From positions 1 through 5,413 of the forward strand of contig JAQVQT010000136.1 in the NCBI GenBank assembly GCA_028701435.1: a stretch of 5,413 nt of DNA, given 5' to 3'. A program made the position numbers and the translations under genes. Positions 4,127 to 5,413 of the stretch are shown here, in pieces. Each line of letters opens with the position of its first letter. The stretch's first letter is position 1. The notes below the pieces were generated by a model. The model ran no database searches. It was given only the letters and a program-made list of their open reading frames with translations, and was not told where the DNA came from. The DNA comes from Smithellaceae bacterium. GTDB taxonomy: Bacteria > Desulfobacterota > Syntrophia > Syntrophales > Smithellaceae.

Positions 4127-5413
4127 ATGAAAGGGAAAACTTCCTTGATGAAGACAGCTCTTTTGCTGATACTTTCTCTATGGCCCTGTTTTTTGTTTGC
4201 CCAGGAGAAGCCGGAAATTTTCGTGCAGTTGGGACATCGCAGCACCGATGTGAAAGCCGCCGCTTTTTCTTCCGACGGGAAATATCTCGTGACGGGAAGC
4301 GGCGACAAGACCGTTAAACTCTGGCTTCTTTCCACGGGCGTCGAAATCCGGACGTTTTCCGGCCACGAGGAAGAAGTGACGGCCGTGGCGATTTCGCCGG
4401 ACGGCGCGAAAATACTCTCCGGTGACAAAAAAGGTTTCATCAAGCTCTGGGACGCCTTGTCCGGCAACGAGTTGCGCACCATGGCTGTTCCCTGGAAAGA
4501 AAAAGAAATCTGGACGCTGCGCTTTGCGCCTGACGGAATTCGTTTTAGTGTGCTGTCGGGATTTTCGTTGTCCTTCTGGGACGGCGGAACGGGGCGGACG
4601 CTGAGAAAAATCGATAATATCCGCGGCAGTCATCTTGCCGACCGCGGCGAATCGTATCTGGCGGCAAAGATCGGCTACAAAGATGATTATGCATTGATCA
4701 ATCCGGCCAATGCGGAGGAGATTAAAAAATTTACTTATGACGATCAGTGGTTTGGAAGGGCATCCTTTTCGCAGGACGGTAAATTTGTTCTTTTTATGCG
4801 CGAAGAGTACAGTCCAAAAAAATATTTTTTCACGTTGCTGGATTTGACAACGGGAGAAAAAATATCTTCCTGGCAGACGGCGGTTGAAAAAGACAAAAAC
4901 ATCTATTCGATCAACCTTCTTCATGACGGAAAATCGGCCTTACTGTCGGGGCAGGGCGGCATGGCGCTTTGGGACATCCGTCAGGGTAAAAAGCTGAAGG
5001 TGTTGACAACCCGTTTTACGTCCATGGTTCATCTTTCTCCGGATGGCAGATATTTTCTTTCGACGGGAGTTCGTTATGCGCCGACGCTTTGGGATGCGGC
5101 ATCATTTTCTAGTGTGCGATCCTTCCGCCAGCGGCCGCTGGCGCGGTGCAATAGCGCGCAGTTCCGTCCGGATGAAAAACAGGTGCTGATCAATCGAACC
5201 GGCGCGCCGCCTGCCCTGCTGGATTTTTCAACGGGCGGTCTGGAGAAAACCTATTCCGGATATTCGGCGGGATATTTCCGTGCCGCGGGCCGCTTGCTTT
5301 TGCTGATCGGCGAGAAAGGGGAACGTCTCCTCCAGGATCTGGAGACCCATAAGATTTTGAAAAAATTTCAATCCCGGTACTTCGATCTGCCGCAAGATGG
5401 AAAATATCTGGCG
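4127..5413 (+). CDS. Exported WD40-repeat beta-propeller protein, C-terminus beyond the window
   Basis: An open frame of 429 codons that runs off the right edge without a stop. The start is ATG 4127, with AGGAG (4114-4118) eight bases upstream; an ATG at 4120 is out of frame and too close. An alternative in-frame Met is at 4148. Residues 8-26 (MKTALLLILSLWPCFLFAQ) are a signal peptide with a likely cut at LFA/QE, so the propeller is expected in the periplasm or outside. WD40 blades follow. The first two are canonical (FSSDGKYLVTGSGDKTVKLW and ISPDGAKILSGDKKGFIKLWD, with GH between them). Later blades keep SPDG/LWD-type cores (for example LSPDGRYFLSTG and TLWDAA) but are diverged. At least nine blades plus the start of a tenth are seen, more than one seven-blade propeller needs. 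WD40 propellers are binding scaffolds. No catalytic domain is visible; some bacterial WD40 proteins carry a C-terminal caspase-like domain, which cannot be tested here. Confidence 0.88.
   Translation, partial: MKGKTSLMKTALLLILSLWPCFLFAQEKPEIFVQLGHRSTDVKAAAFSSDGKYLVTGSGDKTVKLWLLSTGVEIRTFSGHEEEVTAVAISPDGAKILSGDKKGFIKLWDALSGNELRTMAVPWKEKEIWTLRFAPDGIRFSVLSGFSLSFWDGGTGRTLRKIDNIRGSHLADRGESYLAAKIGYKDDYALINPANAEEIKKFTYDDQWFGRASFSQDGKFVLFMREEYSPKKYFFTLLDLTTGEKISSWQTAVEKDKNIYSINLLHDGKSALLSGQGGMALWDIRQGKKLKVLTTRFTSMVHLSPDGRYFLSTGVRYAPTLWDAASFSSVRSFRQRPLARCNSAQFRPDEKQVLINRTGAPPALLDFSTGGLEKTYSGYSAGYFRAAGRLLLLIGEKGERLLQDLETHKILKKFQSRYFDLPQDGKYLA

Noticed and set aside
4018..4317. 99-codon plus-strand frame starting in the gap before the WD40 gene
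   Set aside because: It lacks a good SD and most of it overlaps the WD40 gene in another frame. The AGGAG at 4114-4118 is correctly spaced for ATG 4127 instead.
4178..4924. 248-codon minus-strand frame opposite the WD40 gene
   Set aside because: The plus strand encodes a signal peptide and WD40 blades across the same interval; the minus-strand product shows no family features.
1..5413. CRISPR array, tRNA/rRNA genes, insertion sequence or phage remnants
   Set aside because: No regularly spaced repeats, cloverleaf sequences, transposase or integrase frames, or terminal inverted repeats with target duplications were seen.

Overview
The window holds five protein-coding genes, two of them cut by the window edges, on what looks like an ordinary chromosomal stretch of a mesophilic, moderately GC-rich Gram-negative bacterium. 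Strong Shine-Dalgarno (SD) sites and sigma70-type promoters are easy to see. The gene mix (crotonase-family acyl-CoA enzyme, short CstA transporter, exported LytM-type peptidase, exported WD40 beta-propeller protein) would fit a Desulfobacterota/Syntrophales-like anaerobe. That placement is inference from protein style; nothing in the window fixes the taxonomy.

Layout: (1) 1-98, minus strand: the first 32 codons of an enoyl-CoA hydratase/isomerase-family protein. (2) 99-381: a divergent control region with a strong promoter for each neighbour and two inverted repeats built on the same CCGGA/TCCGG half-site, one between the two -35 boxes and one over the cstA -10 box. (3) 382-2130, plus: a complete CstA-family membrane transporter. 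(4) 2131-2187: a short convergent gap with terminator-like sequence. (5) 2188-2772, minus: a UPF0316/YebE-like membrane protein (DUF5698 + DUF2179). It most likely starts at a GTG, because the longer ATG start lies inside its own -35 box. (6) 2773-2931: a second divergent control region. (7) 2932-3975, plus: an M23 (LytM-type) zinc metallopeptidase. A well-placed SD precedes ATG 2932, but the export signal begins only at a second in-frame Met (3106), leaving a 58-codon basic leader that contains a strong RNA hairpin. (8) 3976-4126: a gap with no gene. (9) 4127-5413, plus: an exported WD40-repeat protein running off the window end, with at least nine blades visible.

The divergent crotonase-cstA pair suggests linked control of acyl-CoA metabolism and of uptake of a small carbon compound (pyruvate or peptides, judging from the CstA family). 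The UPF0316-M23 pair is also divergent. The M23 and WD40 proteins both act outside the cytoplasmic membrane and may share an envelope role, but nothing in the sequence proves they are linked. There are no tRNA or rRNA genes, insertion sequences, CRISPR arrays or phage genes. I found no clear new multi-gene system. The best leads are the paired dyads upstream of cstA, the odd N-terminal leader of the peptidase, and the unseen C-terminus of the WD40 protein.
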